A DNA stretch of 64,000 nucleotides from PLanc-01 sp035342095 (lineage in GTDB: Bacteria > Planctomycetota > Phycisphaerae > Sedimentisphaerales > Anaerobacaceae): contig DAOQWL010000024.1 of NCBI GenBank assembly GCA_035342095.1, positions 1-64,000 on the forward strand. The letters run 5' to 3'. Positions within the stretch are counted from its first letter, which is position 1; every line of letters starts with the position of its first letter. Shown here piece after piece: positions 1-8,424 of the stretch. A program made the translations under genes and the position numbers. Under the pieces are notes generated by a model. It had not been told where the DNA came from, searched no databases, and saw nothing but the letters and a program-made list of their open reading frames with translations.

Positions 1-1
1 T

Positions 2-1453
2 GGAAGCCCTCTCAAGGGCCGCATGATGCCTCAAGAAAAGTACGAAAGTTCACTGATAAGCAGTTTCTGGAATGTCGAGACCTCAGGCCAAACGGCCAGT
101 TACGGCGGCACGGGCAAGACCACGGCGGAGATGCACATGGCCAAGACGTTCCTGGACGCCGGCTGGGACTTTCTGGGCGAGACCGCCAACGGGACCGAGG
201 ATATATGGAAGATCGCGGAGGGTTTGGCGTATCCGCGCCTCGCGTGGGAGAAATACAGCGGGGGGACGGGGGAGCCGAACGACCCGTACCAGATCGCCAC
301 GGCCGCCGATCTGATCGCCCTCGGCGAGACGCCCGAAGACTACGATAAGCACTTCATCCTGACCGCGGACATCGACCTGGACCCCAACCTCCCCGGCCGC
401 AAGGTCTTCGACAGGGCCGTCATTGCTCCGGATACCAATGACGTGGGCTCATGGTTTGAGGGGACGGCCTTCGCCGGTGTCTTTGATGGTGATGGCCATG
501 TGATCTCACGGCTGACGATCAATGGCGGGCATTACGTCAATCTCGGGCTTTTTGGCCAACTGGCACCTGGGGGGGAGGTAAAGGGCCTGGGGGTGGTGGA
601 TGTCAACATTACCGGGGGAATCCGCGGCGCTGGTGCCCTCTGTGCCAGCAACTTGGGGAGTATCAGGACAAGCTACAGCACAGGTTCAGTGAGTGGATCG
701 AGCAATGGCCTGCGGTCAAGCTTCGGTGGGCTCGTTGCTGGGAACTTTGGGACCATTGCTCAGTGCTACAGCCACGCTAGCGTCAGTAGCGATCTTTCTG
801 TTGGAGGGCTGGTGGGGATCAACTTGGGGAACTTGGTTGACTCTTATAGCACGGGTCTGGTCAGGGGGCCCGGATCGGGTGGTGGCCTCGTAGGCACAGA
901 CACGCCGTTCGTTCCGGTTCTTAATATGGGGCCACCTGTGGGAACAGCGTCGGGCTGTTTCTGGGACATCGAAACCTCCGGCCGAACCACGAGTGACGGT
1001 GGCGAAGGCAAGACCACCGCCGAGATGCAGACGGCCAGCACATTCCTGGATGCCGGTTGGGACTTCGTGGGCGAGACTGTAAATGGGCCCAATGATGTCT
1101 GGAAGATTGCCGAAGGGTTGGATTATCCCCGCCTGTGGTGGGAACCGTATGATGGGCGGGTCACGGTTGTGCTGGGCCAGGTATTTACCGTTACGCTCGA
1201 ATCGAATCCCAGTACGGGGTATCGATGGGAATGGGTGGATCACCAGGACTCCATCGTGGAGCAGATGGGCGAGGCACAGTTCACGCCTCGCGAGACCGGC
1301 GATCCGCCCCTTGTCGGGGCCGGCGGGTGGGAAAGCTTCGATTTCAAGGCGGTCCATCCAGGGCAGATGACTCTCAAGCTCGTCTATCGCAGGCCGTGGG
1401 AAGAAGGTGTGGAGCCGCTGAAGACCTTCTCGCTCCAAGTCACAGTACCTTAG
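2..1453 (+). CDS. GLUG-repeat surface protein with C-terminal chagasin-type inhibitor domain (5' partial)
   Basis: The reading frame is open to the left edge of the window, so the gene begins upstream; the first internal ATG is at 23. The visible 483 codons hold Gly-rich repeats of the GLUG type (about residues 180-330 counted from the ATG at 23), with recurring 'FWDIETSG' and 'AEGLDYPRL' segments around them. These repeats are common in extracellular planctomycete proteins. The last ~97 residues (about 380-476) look like a chagasin/I42 cysteine-peptidase inhibitor: all three family loops are present as NPSTGYRW, VGAGGW and YRRPWE. In known chagasins these loops plug the active site of papain-like peptidases. 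The product is presumably secreted and its signal peptide lies outside the window. The inhibitor assignment is from motif order; a structural role for the fold is the alternative. Confidence 0.72.
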   Translation, partial: GSPLKGRMMPQEKYESSLISSFWNVETSGQTASYGGTGKTTAEMHMAKTFLDAGWDFLGETANGTEDIWKIAEGLAYPRLAWEKYSGGTGEPNDPYQIATAADLIALGETPEDYDKHFILTADIDLDPNLPGRKVFDRAVIAPDTNDVGSWFEGTAFAGVFDGDGHVISRLTINGGHYVNLGLFGQLAPGGEVKGLGVVDVNITGGIRGAGALCASNLGSIRTSYSTGSVSGSSNGLRSSFGGLVAGNFGTIAQCYSHASVSSDLSVGGLVGINLGNLVDSYSTGLVRGPGSGGGLVGTDTPFVPVLNMGPPVGTASGCFWDIETSGRTTSDGGEGKTTAEMQTASTFLDAGWDFVGETVNGPNDVWKIAEGLDYPRLWWEPYDGRVTVVLGQVFTVTLESNPSTGYRWEWVDHQDSIVEQMGEAQFTPRETGDPPLVGAGGWESFDFKAVHPGQMTLKLVYRRPWEEGVEPLKTFSLQVTVP

Positions 1454-1549
1454 GCCGGCTTGACTCTAATGAGCTTGACGCGCAGAATCGGCAATCGGAT
1501 CGTGTGGCTGTGTGGCCATGTGGCACCCCCGCCCTCGGGGGTGATCCTA

Positions 1550-1645
1550 ACGATCCCAGCCGGGGGCGGCTGGGCTACATTACGATCCCACGCGGGGGCG
1601 GGTGGGCCACATGACGATCCCAAGCGGGGGCGGCTGGGCCACATT
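1550..1645. repeat. Three tandem 32-bp GC-rich hairpin repeats
   Basis: Three consecutive 32-bp units (1550-1581, 1582-1613, 1614-1645) begin 'acgatccca' and end 'gggc(c/t)acat'. The first unit contains a clean stem, CCCAGCC/GGCTGGG, around a G-rich loop; the others are imperfect versions. A degenerate fragment precedes them at about 1520-1549. They fill the space between the convergent ends of the GLUG gene and the endonuclease III-like gene, so they may serve as a bidirectional terminator, although there is no T tract. Confidence 0.7.
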
Positions 1646-1648
1646 ACG

Positions 1649-2326
1649 TCAACGGGTGCTGTTGCGGACGCCGGGGATGACGCCCAGGGATTCGAGGGGG
1701 CAGCCTGAGCAGTGCGGACGGGGCTTGCAGTAGTTCTTGCCCGCCATGACGAGCAACGCGTGGAACTCGTTGAACAGGGCCACGTCGGGCTCCAGGTTGG
1801 AGGTGAACAGGTCCTGCAACTGGGGATAGTCGAGTTCCTCGCCGATCAGGCCGTGACGAGCCATCACCCTCGCGGTGTATGTGTCCACGACGAAGACCGG
1901 GCGGTTCAACGCGTACAACAGGATCGAGTCGGCGGTCTCGGGACCGATGCCGGAGACGGCCAACAGTTCCTCCCGCAGGCGGCCGGTGGGGATGCCCTCG
2001 AAGCTCTGCATGTCGCCGTCATATCGGTCGCACAGCCACGTGAGGAAATTCCCCAGTCGCTTGGCCTTCACGCGGAAGTAGCCGGCCGGGCGGACCAGCG
2101 TCGCGAGTTCCTCCGGATCGAGTGCGTGCAGCTTGCTCGCGTCGAGCAGTCCCGCGGCCTTGAGATTGGCGATGGCCTTCTCGACGTTGCTCCAACTGGT
2201 GTTCTGCGTCAGGATGGCGCCGACCGCGATCTCGAACGGCGTCTCGCCCGGCCACCAATGCTGCGGGCCCAAGGAGTTCAGGAGCAGGCGGTAGATCTCC
2301 AGCAAGCGTTCTCGTGTCGTCTTCAT
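1649..2326 (-). CDS. Endonuclease III-like HhH-GPD DNA glycosylase
   Basis: A 225-aa protein of the HhH-GPD base-excision repair superfamily. The helix-hairpin-helix is seen as SGIGPETADSI (about 125-135) followed by the catalytic-type Asp in FVVDTY (D148). The position of the endonuclease III catalytic Lys is Glu, as in the monofunctional-looking 'endonuclease III domain' branch, so lyase activity is doubtful. The C-terminal iron-sulfur motif is incomplete: Cys200, Cys206 and Cys209 are present but the expected fourth Cys is Gly215. The start MKTTRERL was chosen because family members begin close to the 'LLEIYRLLL' helix; an in-frame start 36 bp upstream is possible. The gene diverges from the CPBP protease gene. 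Substrate specificity cannot be read from the sequence. Confidence 0.82.
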   Translation of the reverse strand: MKTTRERLLEIYRLLLNSLGPQHWWPGETPFEIAVGAILTQNTSWSNVEKAIANLKAAGLLDASKLHALDPEELATLVRPAGYFRVKAKRLGNFLTWLCDRYDGDMQSFEGIPTGRLREELLAVSGIGPETADSILLYALNRPVFVVDTYTARVMARHGLIGEELDYPQLQDLFTSNLEPDVALFNEFHALLVMAGKNYCKPRPHCSGCPLESLGVIPGVRNSTR

Positions 2327-2508
2327 GCGATCCGGTATCCCCGTTCGTTTATAGCACTCCACATGCGTTCGTCCTGTCGCCTGGAGCGGAGGCTATTGTA
2401 ATGTCTTTGGGTTTGAAGTACACTCCGTGCGATCTCACCGGTGTGGAATCCGGATGGGGGTATCGAAGACTCGCGGAATCGCAGGACCACGAAAGGCGAC
2501 GGTTGGCC

Positions 2509-3438
2509 ATGGTCGGCCGGAAGAACCCGAAGAACAGCTACGCAACCGCTCAACTGCTCAACTACGCCCGCGACTCGTACCTGGAGCGGACGAGCCGGCC
2601 CGTCTACGCCATCGCCTTTCTGCTGCCCTTCATCATCTTCTACGAGATCGGCACGATCCTCATCAACACGGACATCCTGAGCCGCTACCAGGTCCGCGTG
2701 GTCGCGTTCGTCTGGCTTCAGGACCTTCTTCGCTACGTGGGGACGGGCGACCGGTTCGCGTGGGCTGCGCCGCCTGTCGTGGTCATCATCATCCTGGTCG
2801 GTTTGCAGATCGCGTCGAGGAAGCCGTGGTACTTCTGCCTGAGCGATTATGCGCCGATGGTCTGCGAGAGCATCTTCCTTGCGGTGCCGCTGATTCTGCT
2901 GAGCCTGCTGTTCAACAGCCCGCCGGCACAGTCCGACGGCGTCGCGCAGGCCGGCCGGGGTCGTCCTGCCCTCATGGTGTGTGCCGCCCAGCAGTCGGAC
3001 CAGATGCCGAGCGAGGAGGCGTCGCCCCCGGCACAGACGCCGACCGGCCGCGGGCAAGCGGGCTCTCTCATGACCGATATCGTCACCGGCGTCGGGGCTG
3101 GCATCTATGAGGAGCTGGTCTTCCGACTGATCCTGATCTGCGCCCTGATGGTCCTGTTCCAGGACCTGATCGGCATGGGCCACCAGAACGCGATCGTACT
3201 GTCGGTGATGATCTCGGCGGCCCTGTTCAGCGCCCATCACCACATCATCTGGGTGGACGGCCGGCTCGGACGCAGCGCCCCGTTCCTGTGGACGGAGTTC
3301 GGCTTCCGCACCATCGCGGGTGTGTACTTCGCCATCCTGTTCGCGCTTCGCGGGTTCGGCATCACCGCCGGCACCCATGCCTTCTACGACATTATCGCCA
3401 CCGTCGTGAACGCGATGTTCTTCGATGCGCAGGCGTAG
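2509..3438 (+). CDS. CPBP-family intramembrane glutamic endopeptidase (Abi/CAAX protease-like)
   Basis: A 309-aa polytopic membrane protein. The diagnostic CPBP/Abi motif EExxxR is present as YEELVFR (E201, E202), followed by the His-rich FSAHHH segment near 243 and a C-terminal GTHAFYD motif. These form the active site of Rce1-like membrane proteases. Hydrophobic segments lie near residues 22-40, 85-105 and 125-145 and through the C-terminal half. A Pro/Gln-rich hydrophilic loop separates the third segment from the catalytic part. The ATG at 2509 follows a GAAAGG sequence; an in-frame ATG at 2401 with GGAGG upstream would add 36 residues that do not look like a membrane-protein N terminus. 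The gene stands alone and its substrate is unknown. Confidence 0.82.
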   Translation: MVGRKNPKNSYATAQLLNYARDSYLERTSRPVYAIAFLLPFIIFYEIGTILINTDILSRYQVRVVAFVWLQDLLRYVGTGDRFAWAAPPVVVIIILVGLQIASRKPWYFCLSDYAPMVCESIFLAVPLILLSLLFNSPPAQSDGVAQAGRGRPALMVCAAQQSDQMPSEEASPPAQTPTGRGQAGSLMTDIVTGVGAGIYEELVFRLILICALMVLFQDLIGMGHQNAIVLSVMISAALFSAHHHIIWVDGRLGRSAPFLWTEFGFRTIAGVYFAILFALRGFGITAGTHAFYDIIATVVNAMFFDAQA

Positions 3439-3570
3439 CGTGACTCGCCATTTCTCTCCCGTGCGGCGTGAGAAAAAATCTGATTCTCCGTTACTCGTTT
3501 GACCTGCGGAGTTTGCGGCACAATCGTCCCATAAGGGCCGTCATGGCCCTTATCAGTGCTGATATTGCAC

Positions 3571-3599
3571 TTGAATTGGGCCGCCGGATCGGGTATAAT
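3571..3599 (+). promoter_or_regulatory. Sigma-70-type promoter of the DUF2617 gene
   Basis: TTGAAT (3571-3576) and TATAAT (3594-3599) are separated by 17 bp. The start codon of the next gene is 41 bp downstream. Confidence 0.75.
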
Positions 3600-3639
3600 A
3601 AGCCCAACGATCGAGCTGAATGTTTCGGGGTTTACCGTT

Positions 3640-4185
3640 ATGGAATCGCCGCAAATCAACGTTGCCATCGACCAACTGACCTTCAGCCTGTTCCAGAGGC
3701 CGCTGCATCCGGAACTCTTCCAGATCTACGCCAGCCGACAGATCAAGACCGAGAAGTACGAGGCGCTGATTTGGGTCACCGGCTGCACCCACGTGGCGAG
3801 CGTTTTTGCAGGCGATGTGTGTCTGAGCGAGGTCGTGAGCACGCCGGGGCAGTTGCTTCCGCACCGGGGATTGGTCGAGCGATTCCAGTTCCGCGGGCCG
3901 CGGACGCACAAGTGCACGCTCAGCCGCGGCGTCAGCTACATGACCGACTTCCAGATCGAGAAGATGAGCCAGAACCTCTATCGCCAGAGCCACACGGACC
4001 TGGAGCGTTTCGCCCGCAATCGCGGGGTGTTCGTGAAGTTCCCCGATCTGGAGGTGGACAGCCTGCAGCCCTTCTGCTACGTGGATTTCGAGGCGCGGCG
4101 CAGCGAGTTGCACATCCACACGTTCGCTGCCTACCCCGACCAGGTCACGATGGTCAAGACCCAGTCGCTCTTCGACTTCCAATGA
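3640..4185 (+). CDS. DUF2617 family protein
   Basis: A 181-aa soluble protein that matches the DUF2617 family by its N-terminal pattern LTFSLFQRPLHPELF and by length. The family is frequent in planctomycetes and has no established function. No signal peptide or membrane segment is visible. The start at 3640 was preferred over upstream in-frame ATGs because it lies just downstream of a strong promoter (3571-3599) and because homologous N termini begin close to the conserved motif. Its stop codon is one base from the stop of the convergent membrane-protein gene, so the two transcripts probably interfere or share a termination zone. Confidence 0.72.
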   Translation: MESPQINVAIDQLTFSLFQRPLHPELFQIYASRQIKTEKYEALIWVTGCTHVASVFAGDVCLSEVVSTPGQLLPHRGLVERFQFRGPRTHKCTLSRGVSYMTDFQIEKMSQNLYRQSHTDLERFARNRGVFVKFPDLEVDSLQPFCYVDFEARRSELHIHTFAAYPDQVTMVKTQSLFDFQ

Positions 4186-4186
4186 G

Positions 4187-5170
4187 TCAGCTCGTCTGCA
4201 ACTGGACGTTCTGTTTGAGCACCTGAAGCTTCTCTCGAATTTCGCCGCACATTCGGCTGTTCGGGAAGTCCCGCATGATCTGCTGCCCGATGTCCAGGGC
4301 ATTGGCCCACTGCTTGTCTGAGACCGCCATCGCGAATTGCACGCCCAGGTTGTGCAGCTTCGTGCGGAAGACGTCCTTGGCCGCCTCCTGCAGGGCCAGT
4401 GCCTCGTTCGGCGTCAGGTACATGTCCAGCTCGCGAAGGATCGCCAGGCTGCGGTCGGTCTCCTGACGCGTGACCGCGTCGTCCCACGCCGCCAGCAGGA
4501 TTCTCTTGCGTTCCTCCTTCCGCTCGACCAGTCGCAGCCGCAGAGACTTCATCTTCTCCGATTGCGGATGGGCGCGAATCAACGACTCGACTTGCAGACT
4601 GGCCTTCACCCACTGGCAGGAATCGAAGAGCCGCTCCACCTCGACGATTCCCTGATCGACTCGCTCCTCCTCGGTCGCGTTGCGGTAGTCGTCCACCTGC
4701 CGTCGTAGCTGCTCGGCCAGGAGGCGGTATTCCGAGTGATTCTCGATCTCATCGACGATCTCGTAGGCGCCGTTGAAGTCGTTCTGCTTGAGACGCTCGA
4801 AGACCGCCTCACGGAGCGACCGCCGATCCTCCTCGCGGAATGCGATGGCCTTGGCGGTGTCGCTGATCCGCGTGCTGTGGTTGATCTGCATCAGCCCGTC
4901 GCGGATGTGGGAGAGCGCCTTGCTGGCCTCCTCGAGCCTGGAGCTGTTCTCGTTGAGCGTGTCCACGATCTTGGAGACTCGCGACAGGGTGGCCAGGAGC
5001 GCTCCCAGGAAGATCAGGGCGCCCATGAGCATCACGGGCTGTCGGATGCTCTCGGCCTTCTCGAAGAGGTTCGTGAAGATCGCCAGAAGAAGGACAACCC
5101 CCACCGCAGCGACAATGGTCGCGATGTGCCACTTGTATCGCCATACCTGGCTGTCTTTCCCGGAGTCCAT
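4187..5170 (-). CDS. Membrane-anchored coiled-coil/TPR-like protein
   Basis: A 327-aa protein with two predicted N-terminal membrane helices (about 15-34 and 45-62), a stretch rich in Leu, Glu and Ser likely to form a coiled coil (about 65-115), and a long helical C-terminal region. That region repeats patterns of the type 'A..W..A......L....P.S', which resemble TPR/tetratrico-like helices. No catalytic motif is visible. A scaffold or protein-interaction role at the cytoplasmic membrane is the most that can be inferred. AGGAGA sits in front of the ATG, and a good promoter lies at 5215-5243. The gene appears monocistronic. Confidence 0.7.
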   Translation of the reverse strand: MDSGKDSQVWRYKWHIATIVAAVGVVLLLAIFTNLFEKAESIRQPVMLMGALIFLGALLATLSRVSKIVDTLNENSSRLEEASKALSHIRDGLMQINHSTRISDTAKAIAFREEDRRSLREAVFERLKQNDFNGAYEIVDEIENHSEYRLLAEQLRRQVDDYRNATEEERVDQGIVEVERLFDSCQWVKASLQVESLIRAHPQSEKMKSLRLRLVERKEERKRILLAAWDDAVTRQETDRSLAILRELDMYLTPNEALALQEAAKDVFRTKLHNLGVQFAMAVSDKQWANALDIGQQIMRDFPNSRMCGEIREKLQVLKQNVQLQTS

Positions 5171-5214
5171 AGGCCATCTCCTAAAGAGCAGGAAACCTTC
5201 TTGCAGCCATCCTT

Positions 5215-5243
5215 ATTGTAAGGATCGGGCGTCGCCGAGTCAA
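5215..5243 (-). promoter_or_regulatory. Promoter of the membrane coiled-coil gene
   Basis: On the minus strand TTGACT and TACAAT are separated by 17 bp. The -10 box is about 45 bp upstream of the start codon at 5170. Confidence 0.7.
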
Positions 5244-5353
5244 CCTTGGTGCCGGGCCGGCCCAGCGAACCCCATGCGACGCGACCCCGAGTCGCAGAAC
5301 TGCGTCGCACACATCGTTCTTGCTCATGGGGAAAGACGTTTGAGAGGGTGGAT

Positions 5354-5686
5354 TTATTCCGCCGCGGGGGCGACGCAGTAGATGTAGGCCAATGGCTCGG
5401 ACCCGGTGTTCCTGACGTCGTGGAGCGTCTCGGGCGGGATGTAGGCCACTTTCCCTGCGCCAACCGTTAGGCGGTCGTGGTCGCCGATGAGCAATTCGCC
5501 CTGGCCGGCCAGGAAGACGAGCAGTTCCTCGTGGTTCTTGGTGCTGTGCTGGCCGCAGGCCTTTCCGGGCTCCAGGTAGACCCGGCCGGAACGCATGCCG
5601 TGCGTCTGCGGCTTGCCCTCCAGAATCCGCTGATACTCCGCTTGCTGGTTCAATTCGAGTGTGAATGCTCCGTGTGCCGATGCCAT
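5354..5686 (-). CDS. Small cupin-domain protein
   Basis: A 110-aa single-domain cupin. Motif 1 is visible as GQHSTKNHEELLVFLAG (His, His and Glu being likely metal ligands) and motif 2 as PPETLHDVRNTG, which supplies the last His. Cupins of this size bind a divalent metal and act as small dioxygenases, isomerases or ligand sensors; nothing here selects among these. GAGGAG precedes the ATG at good distance. There is no signal peptide, so the protein is cytoplasmic. The neighbours are unrelated and the gene is probably transcribed alone. Confidence 0.82.
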   Translation of the reverse strand: MASAHGAFTLELNQQAEYQRILEGKPQTHGMRSGRVYLEPGKACGQHSTKNHEELLVFLAGQGELLIGDHDRLTVGAGKVAYIPPETLHDVRNTGSEPLAYIYCVAPAAE

Positions 5687-5903
5687 CGATACTCCTCAAA
5701 TGCCCGTTGACGTTGCGTACTGTCGTCGTTCATAGGGGTTCAGGGTTCCCCTGTCAACTTCCTGCCCGTTCGAAAAATATTTCACATCGCCAGTTATTTC
5801 CCTTGGCGCGATCGAGACGATTCACTATTCTAAAGCGAGTAACACGGATTTGAAAAGCGTATGCGCAACATTTTTTGAGGCTTGAGGGCCAGGAGGTAGG
5901 AGA

Positions 5904-6839
5904 ATGAGAAGGGGTATCATGTTGGGAACGATCCTCACGTTGGTGTTTGTCGGTGTCCTGCAGGCTGCCGATCCGACCGTGGCGCAGGTCACGCATCGGG
6001 AGTTCCAGGCGGTCAACAGTTTGGGCGAGCAGACATACACAGCCACGCAGAACGTCATCCTGGAGGGCGTTGTGCTCCACAATCCCGCCGACATGCTGGA
6101 CCCGACGCCGGACGACAGTGTCATGACGATGTACAACCTGGTTGCCCAGTGGCAGTTCTTCTTCCAGGGCGAAGGGGAGGACCATGCCGGCACCGCGGTC
6201 TTCATGGGCCAGCTCTACGACAATCTGCCCTGGGTTACGACGGGCGGCTACTCGAACGAAGAGTGGATTGCCGAGATGACGCGCCTGAACGCCGCTCAGT
6301 TCGCGCCCGGCGACCGCATCCGCGTCACAGGCTATTTCCTGTCGTACAAGGGCAAGTGCAATGTGAACGAGCAGCACAACAAGAACCCCGACCACGACTT
6401 CACCATCGAGCTGCTGGAGCGGGGCGTCGGTCTTCCGAAGCCGGAAGTCGTTTCTCTCAGCGAGCTGAAGGATGAGCAGGACCGGTTCGTGTTCGATCCC
6501 AATCGGCTGGTCGGTTGCGAGTACTATCAAGGTTGTCTGATCAAGATCGAGGACGTCAACATCGTGGATGCCGGCGCCTGGGGTCCCGGCGGCACGCTGA
6601 CTGTTACCGACGGGGTCAGGACCTTCCCGGTCAAGCTGGGACGCGGCAACGGGATCTACGCTGGCTCGTTCAATCTGAGTCAGCCGTGCGATGTCATCGG
6701 GATCGTGAATCAGGAGAGCTCTGCTTTGACGGATGGTTATCAGTTGTACGTGGTGAATTACGACGGAAACGGGCAAGTCCTGGCCGCCTACGAGCATCGG
6801 ATGGCCGACCAGACTGCCGATGTGGATCCCAACGAGTAG
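5904..6839 (+). CDS. Secreted protein of unknown function with OB-fold-like region
   Basis: A 311-aa protein with a clear signal peptide (MRRGIMLGTILTLVFVGVLQA). The mature part begins with a segment containing 'VILEGVVLHNP' and 'GDRIRVTGYF', the alternating pattern seen in secreted OB-fold nucleic-acid- or metal-binding domains (DUF5689-like). A second similar segment follows, with 'GCLIKIEDVNIVDAG' and 'GTLTVTDG'. AGGAGG lies just upstream of the ATG. The next gene, a pseudopilin, starts at the base after this stop codon, so the two are translationally linked and belong to the metal-transporter cluster. Function is not established; a role in surface binding of ligand is inference from context only. 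Confidence 0.62.
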   Translation: MRRGIMLGTILTLVFVGVLQAADPTVAQVTHREFQAVNSLGEQTYTATQNVILEGVVLHNPADMLDPTPDDSVMTMYNLVAQWQFFFQGEGEDHAGTAVFMGQLYDNLPWVTTGGYSNEEWIAEMTRLNAAQFAPGDRIRVTGYFLSYKGKCNVNEQHNKNPDHDFTIELLERGVGLPKPEVVSLSELKDEQDRFVFDPNRLVGCEYYQGCLIKIEDVNIVDAGAWGPGGTLTVTDGVRTFPVKLGRGNGIYAGSFNLSQPCDVIGIVNQESSALTDGYQLYVVNYDGNGQVLAAYEHRMADQTADVDPNE

Positions 6840-7580
6840 GTGTCGAACGTAGAGAAGACTCGGGCGGCGACGGCGACCGATCCCTCAAGGAGCGGAGGTC
6901 GCCGTCGCGCTGCCCCTCTGGTTGTTTCGGGAGTCGCCATTGTGGCACGGGCCTTTTCGCTGATCGAGTTGCTGGTGGTCACGGCGATCATCGCGCTGGT
7001 TCTCGGCATTCTGCTGCCAGTGACCGGGCGGGCCCGACTCCAGGCGAAGGTGCTCGCAGTCAACGCGGAGTTGAAGGACATCGGCCTGGCGCTGGAGGCA
7101 TACTCGTTCGATCACGATGGCGCATATCCCCCGACTCGCGTCGACTGCATGTTGGGCGACCATTTCTACCAGCTTCCCCTGGAACTGGCGGATGGCGGGT
7201 ATCTGCCTGCCCCCCTGGCGGGCTCCTTCATGGCGGTCGGAATCGAAGACCGATTCAATCGCGGGTATACCTACAAGTACCGCTCGGTCGGTGCCCTGAT
7301 CTACAACCGAACCACCGTGGTCGAGGAAGGGGCATATCTGTGGGTGCCCGACGGATTTCCCGACAACGAGCAGAGCGAAGGGCGGACCTACTGCAATCTC
7401 AAGGAGTCGCCTGTGAGCTGGGTCTTGTACAGCCAGGGACCCCGGTTCGACCTGGCGGATATGAGGAGCCGGCAGTATCCCGTCCCTCATGGCACATGGT
7501 ACGGCACGCAGACCAAGCAGGGCGTCATCGTGCGGATGAGGCTCAAGAGCGGCCGGCAGCTCGGCTCGTTCGGGGAGTGA
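6840..7580 (+). CDS. Type II secretion/type IV pilus-like pseudopilin
   Basis: A 246-aa protein with a type IV prepilin N-terminal segment: ARAFSLIELLVVTAIIALV, with Glu at position +5 of the expected mature protein (E43) and a hydrophobic helix of about 20 residues. The residue before the predicted cleavage is Ala instead of the usual Gly. The basic leader is long (38 residues) if translation starts at the GTG at 6840, which directly follows the previous stop codon; a later GTG closer to the helix is possible. The C-terminal region, with 'YSFDHDGAYPP' after the helix, resembles the large planctomycete H-X9-DG/GspG-type pseudopilins. Its place between a secreted protein and a metal-binding lipoprotein is unusual. 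Confidence 0.78.
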   Translation: MSNVEKTRAATATDPSRSGGRRRAAPLVVSGVAIVARAFSLIELLVVTAIIALVLGILLPVTGRARLQAKVLAVNAELKDIGLALEAYSFDHDGAYPPTRVDCMLGDHFYQLPLELADGGYLPAPLAGSFMAVGIEDRFNRGYTYKYRSVGALIYNRTTVVEEGAYLWVPDGFPDNEQSEGRTYCNLKESPVSWVLYSQGPRFDLADMRSRQYPVPHGTWYGTQTKQGVIVRMRLKSGRQLGSFGE

Positions 7581-7587
7581 ACGTAGA

Positions 7588-8424
7588 ATGAAGGTGGTGA
7601 CGGGCACTCTGACACTTGCGATGGCGCTCTTGTGCCTTTTCTCGTCGGGCTGCGGCGAGGGCGATGCCCCGGCAGGCGGCTATGCGATTGCCGTCACGAA
7701 CTCGTACCTGGAGTCCGCGGTGCGGGACCTGTGGGGACAGGATGGCGCCATCCTGTGCCTGGCTCCACCCGGCATGTGCCCGGGGCATTTCGACATTTCA
7801 CCCGCCCAGGTGCGACAGTTGAAGAGTTGCTCGCTATTGCTGCGGTTCGACTTCCAGCAGGGGGTCGAGGACCGACTGGCCAGGCTCCGGGAAGGGGGCC
7901 TGGACGTACAGCAGGTTCAGCCGCAGGGCGGGCTCTGCGTGCCCGATACGTACCTCGCGAGCTGCCGGCAGGTCTGCCAAATCCTGTCGCGGTCGTATCC
8001 GGATCGAACAGCGGAGTTCGAGACTCGCCTGGCGGCTGTCGAATCGCGGCTGGCGGCCCTTGCGGCTCAACTGCATGCCTCGGTCGCCCAATCCGGCGTC
8101 GCAGACGCCGCGGTGCTCTGCTCGAACCATCAGGCTGGATTTGCCCGGTGGCTGGGTCTCGATCCGATTGCCACCTTCGTCGGCAGCGACAGCGAGACCG
8201 TCGCGAACATCGACCACTGTCTCAGGCAGACCGCAGGCAGGGAGGTGCGATTCGTCATCGCCAATCGGCAGGAAGGCACGGCTCTGGCGCTGGCCCTGGC
8301 GGACCGGTGTCGGGCCAAGGCCGTCGTGTTCGGCAACTTCCCCGAAGACTGTGGACAGGGCGCCGGTTTCGACCGGCTCTTGCAGGACAATGTCAGGCTC
8401 TTGTGCGAGGCCGCGTCACGATGA
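7588..8424 (+). CDS. ZnuA-like metal ABC transporter substrate-binding lipoprotein
   Basis: A 278-aa protein with a lipoprotein signal peptide ending in a lipobox (LFSSGC, Cys22). It has the layout of cluster A-I metal-binding receptors: an N-terminal lobe with a His-containing segment (PGHFDISPAQ), a long central helix (about 140-165), and a C-terminal lobe with 'CSNHQAGFARWLGL' and 'GSDSETVANI'. The family binds zinc, manganese or iron; the His-rich loop of typical ZnuA is missing. The stop codon overlaps the start of the ATPase gene (ATGA), so they are co-translated. The substrate is most likely zinc or manganese by family, but the ligand set is unusual. Confidence 0.72.
   Translation: MKVVTGTLTLAMALLCLFSSGCGEGDAPAGGYAIAVTNSYLESAVRDLWGQDGAILCLAPPGMCPGHFDISPAQVRQLKSCSLLLRFDFQQGVEDRLARLREGGLDVQQVQPQGGLCVPDTYLASCRQVCQILSRSYPDRTAEFETRLAAVESRLAALAAQLHASVAQSGVADAAVLCSNHQAGFARWLGLDPIATFVGSDSETVANIDHCLRQTAGREVRFVIANRQEGTALALALADRCRAKAVVFGNFPEDCGQGAGFDRLLQDNVRLLCEAASR

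Noticed and set aside
716..1438. Long reading frame opposite the GLUG gene
   Set aside because: It mirrors the real gene, lacks a ribosome-binding site and has no protein-like composition.
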